From Clostridia bacterium (GTDB lineage Bacteria > Bacillota > Clostridia > Oscillospirales > Acutalibacteraceae), in contig JAFZOE010000058.1 in NCBI GenBank assembly GCA_017552845.1, forward strand, positions 1 through 7,162: DNA of 7,162 bases. Reading direction: 5' to 3'. Position numbers and translations under genes: made by a program. The notes below the pieces were generated by a model that saw nothing but the letters and a program-made list of their open reading frames with translations, was not told the origin of the DNA and made no database searches. Within the stretch, counting starts at the first letter, position 1. Every line of letters begins with the position of its first letter. Of the stretch, positions 6,806 to 7,162 are shown piece by piece.

Positions 6806-7162
6806 CAGAACTGCTTGAAAAATATGAAAAGCTGAAATCGGAGCTCGCTTCGCGCGGCTCCGTCGCCGTCGCCTTCTCGGGCGGGGTCGATTCTTCGCTC
6901 CTGCTCTTTGCGGCAAGAGAAGCACTCGGCAAAAAAGCTGCGGCAATCACGGTCGTCTCCCCTCTTCTCTCAACTATGGAGAGACGCGACGCGGATGAAT
7001 TTTGCAAAAAGTATTCGGTAAGGCAGATTATTCTTGAAACTAATCCGCTTGAAATACCCGGCTTTGCCGAAAATCCCGCCGACCGCTGCTATATCTGCAA
7101 GCGTGCGCTGTTTGAAAAGATACTCGCGACCGCACGCAAAAACGGATTCAGCGCCGTCGCGG
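6802..7162 (+). CDS. larE: LarE-like ATP-dependent sulfurtransferase, 3' end outside window
   Basis: The first 120 residues are visible; a complete LarE is roughly 270. The ATG at 6802 overlaps the kinase stop (ATGA, 6802-6805), so the two are translationally coupled. The PP-loop ATP-pyrophosphatase motif SGGVDSS is at residues 26-32, preceded by VAVAF. NPADRCYICK (91-100) is a signature I associate with LarE proteins and separates it from other PP-loop enzymes such as GMP synthetase, NadE or TtcA. LarE adenylates and thiolates the carboxylates of pyridinium-3,5-biscarboxylic acid mononucleotide, on the way to the nickel-pincer cofactor used by lactate racemase LarA and its relatives. The region with the sacrificial or cluster-binding cysteines is not visible. 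Its place behind sugar genes suggests either a LarA-family enzyme nearby or an incidental operon member. Confidence 0.85.
   Translation, partial: MTELLEKYEKLKSELASRGSVAVAFSGGVDSSLLLFAAREALGKKAAAITVVSPLLSTMERRDADEFCKKYSVRQIILETNPLEIPGFAENPADRCYICKRALFEKILATARKNGFSAVA

Overview
The window looks like chromosomal DNA from an anaerobic Firmicute of class Clostridia, probably a gut or rumen member of the Oscillospiraceae/Ruminococcaceae type. The reasons are a roughly balanced G+C content, strong AGGAG-type ribosome binding sites, a consensus sigma-A promoter, tightly packed genes, and two proteins of a family (DUF4474) that I know mainly from Clostridia. The taxonomic call is an inference; no rRNA or marker gene is present. 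All genes are on the + strand.

Region A (1-1729) holds two adjacent paralogous genes. The first is cut by the left edge. The second encodes an exported or membrane-anchored protein with a long low-complexity linker followed by the same C-terminal domain. They are 20 bases apart and end at a clean intrinsic terminator (12-bp stem, GAGA loop, T-run). Their function is unknown.

Region B (1754-7162) starts with a near-perfect promoter (TTGACA, 17 bp, TATTAT) and is one compact operon: a cytoplasmic GH3 glycosidase, an isomerase of the L-fucose/L-arabinose isomerase superfamily, a xylulokinase-type FGGY sugar kinase, and the start of a larE-like sulfurtransferase gene that runs off the right edge. 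Junctions are very tight: 1 base, 6 bases and a 4-base ATGA overlap. The first three genes make a logical chain. The glycosidase would release a monosaccharide from an imported glycoside, the isomerase would turn the aldose into a ketose, and the kinase would phosphorylate the ketose. The sugar is not settled: the kinase looks like a D-xylulokinase, but the isomerase is not a xylose isomerase (XylA).

The larE-like gene is coupled to the kinase and belongs to the pathway that builds the nickel-pincer cofactor of LarA-type racemases and epimerases. This raises the possibility of a LarA-family enzyme beyond the right edge. There are no tRNA or rRNA genes, CRISPR arrays or insertion sequences. 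The only non-coding stretch longer than 25 bases is 1681-1815, which holds the terminator and the promoter.
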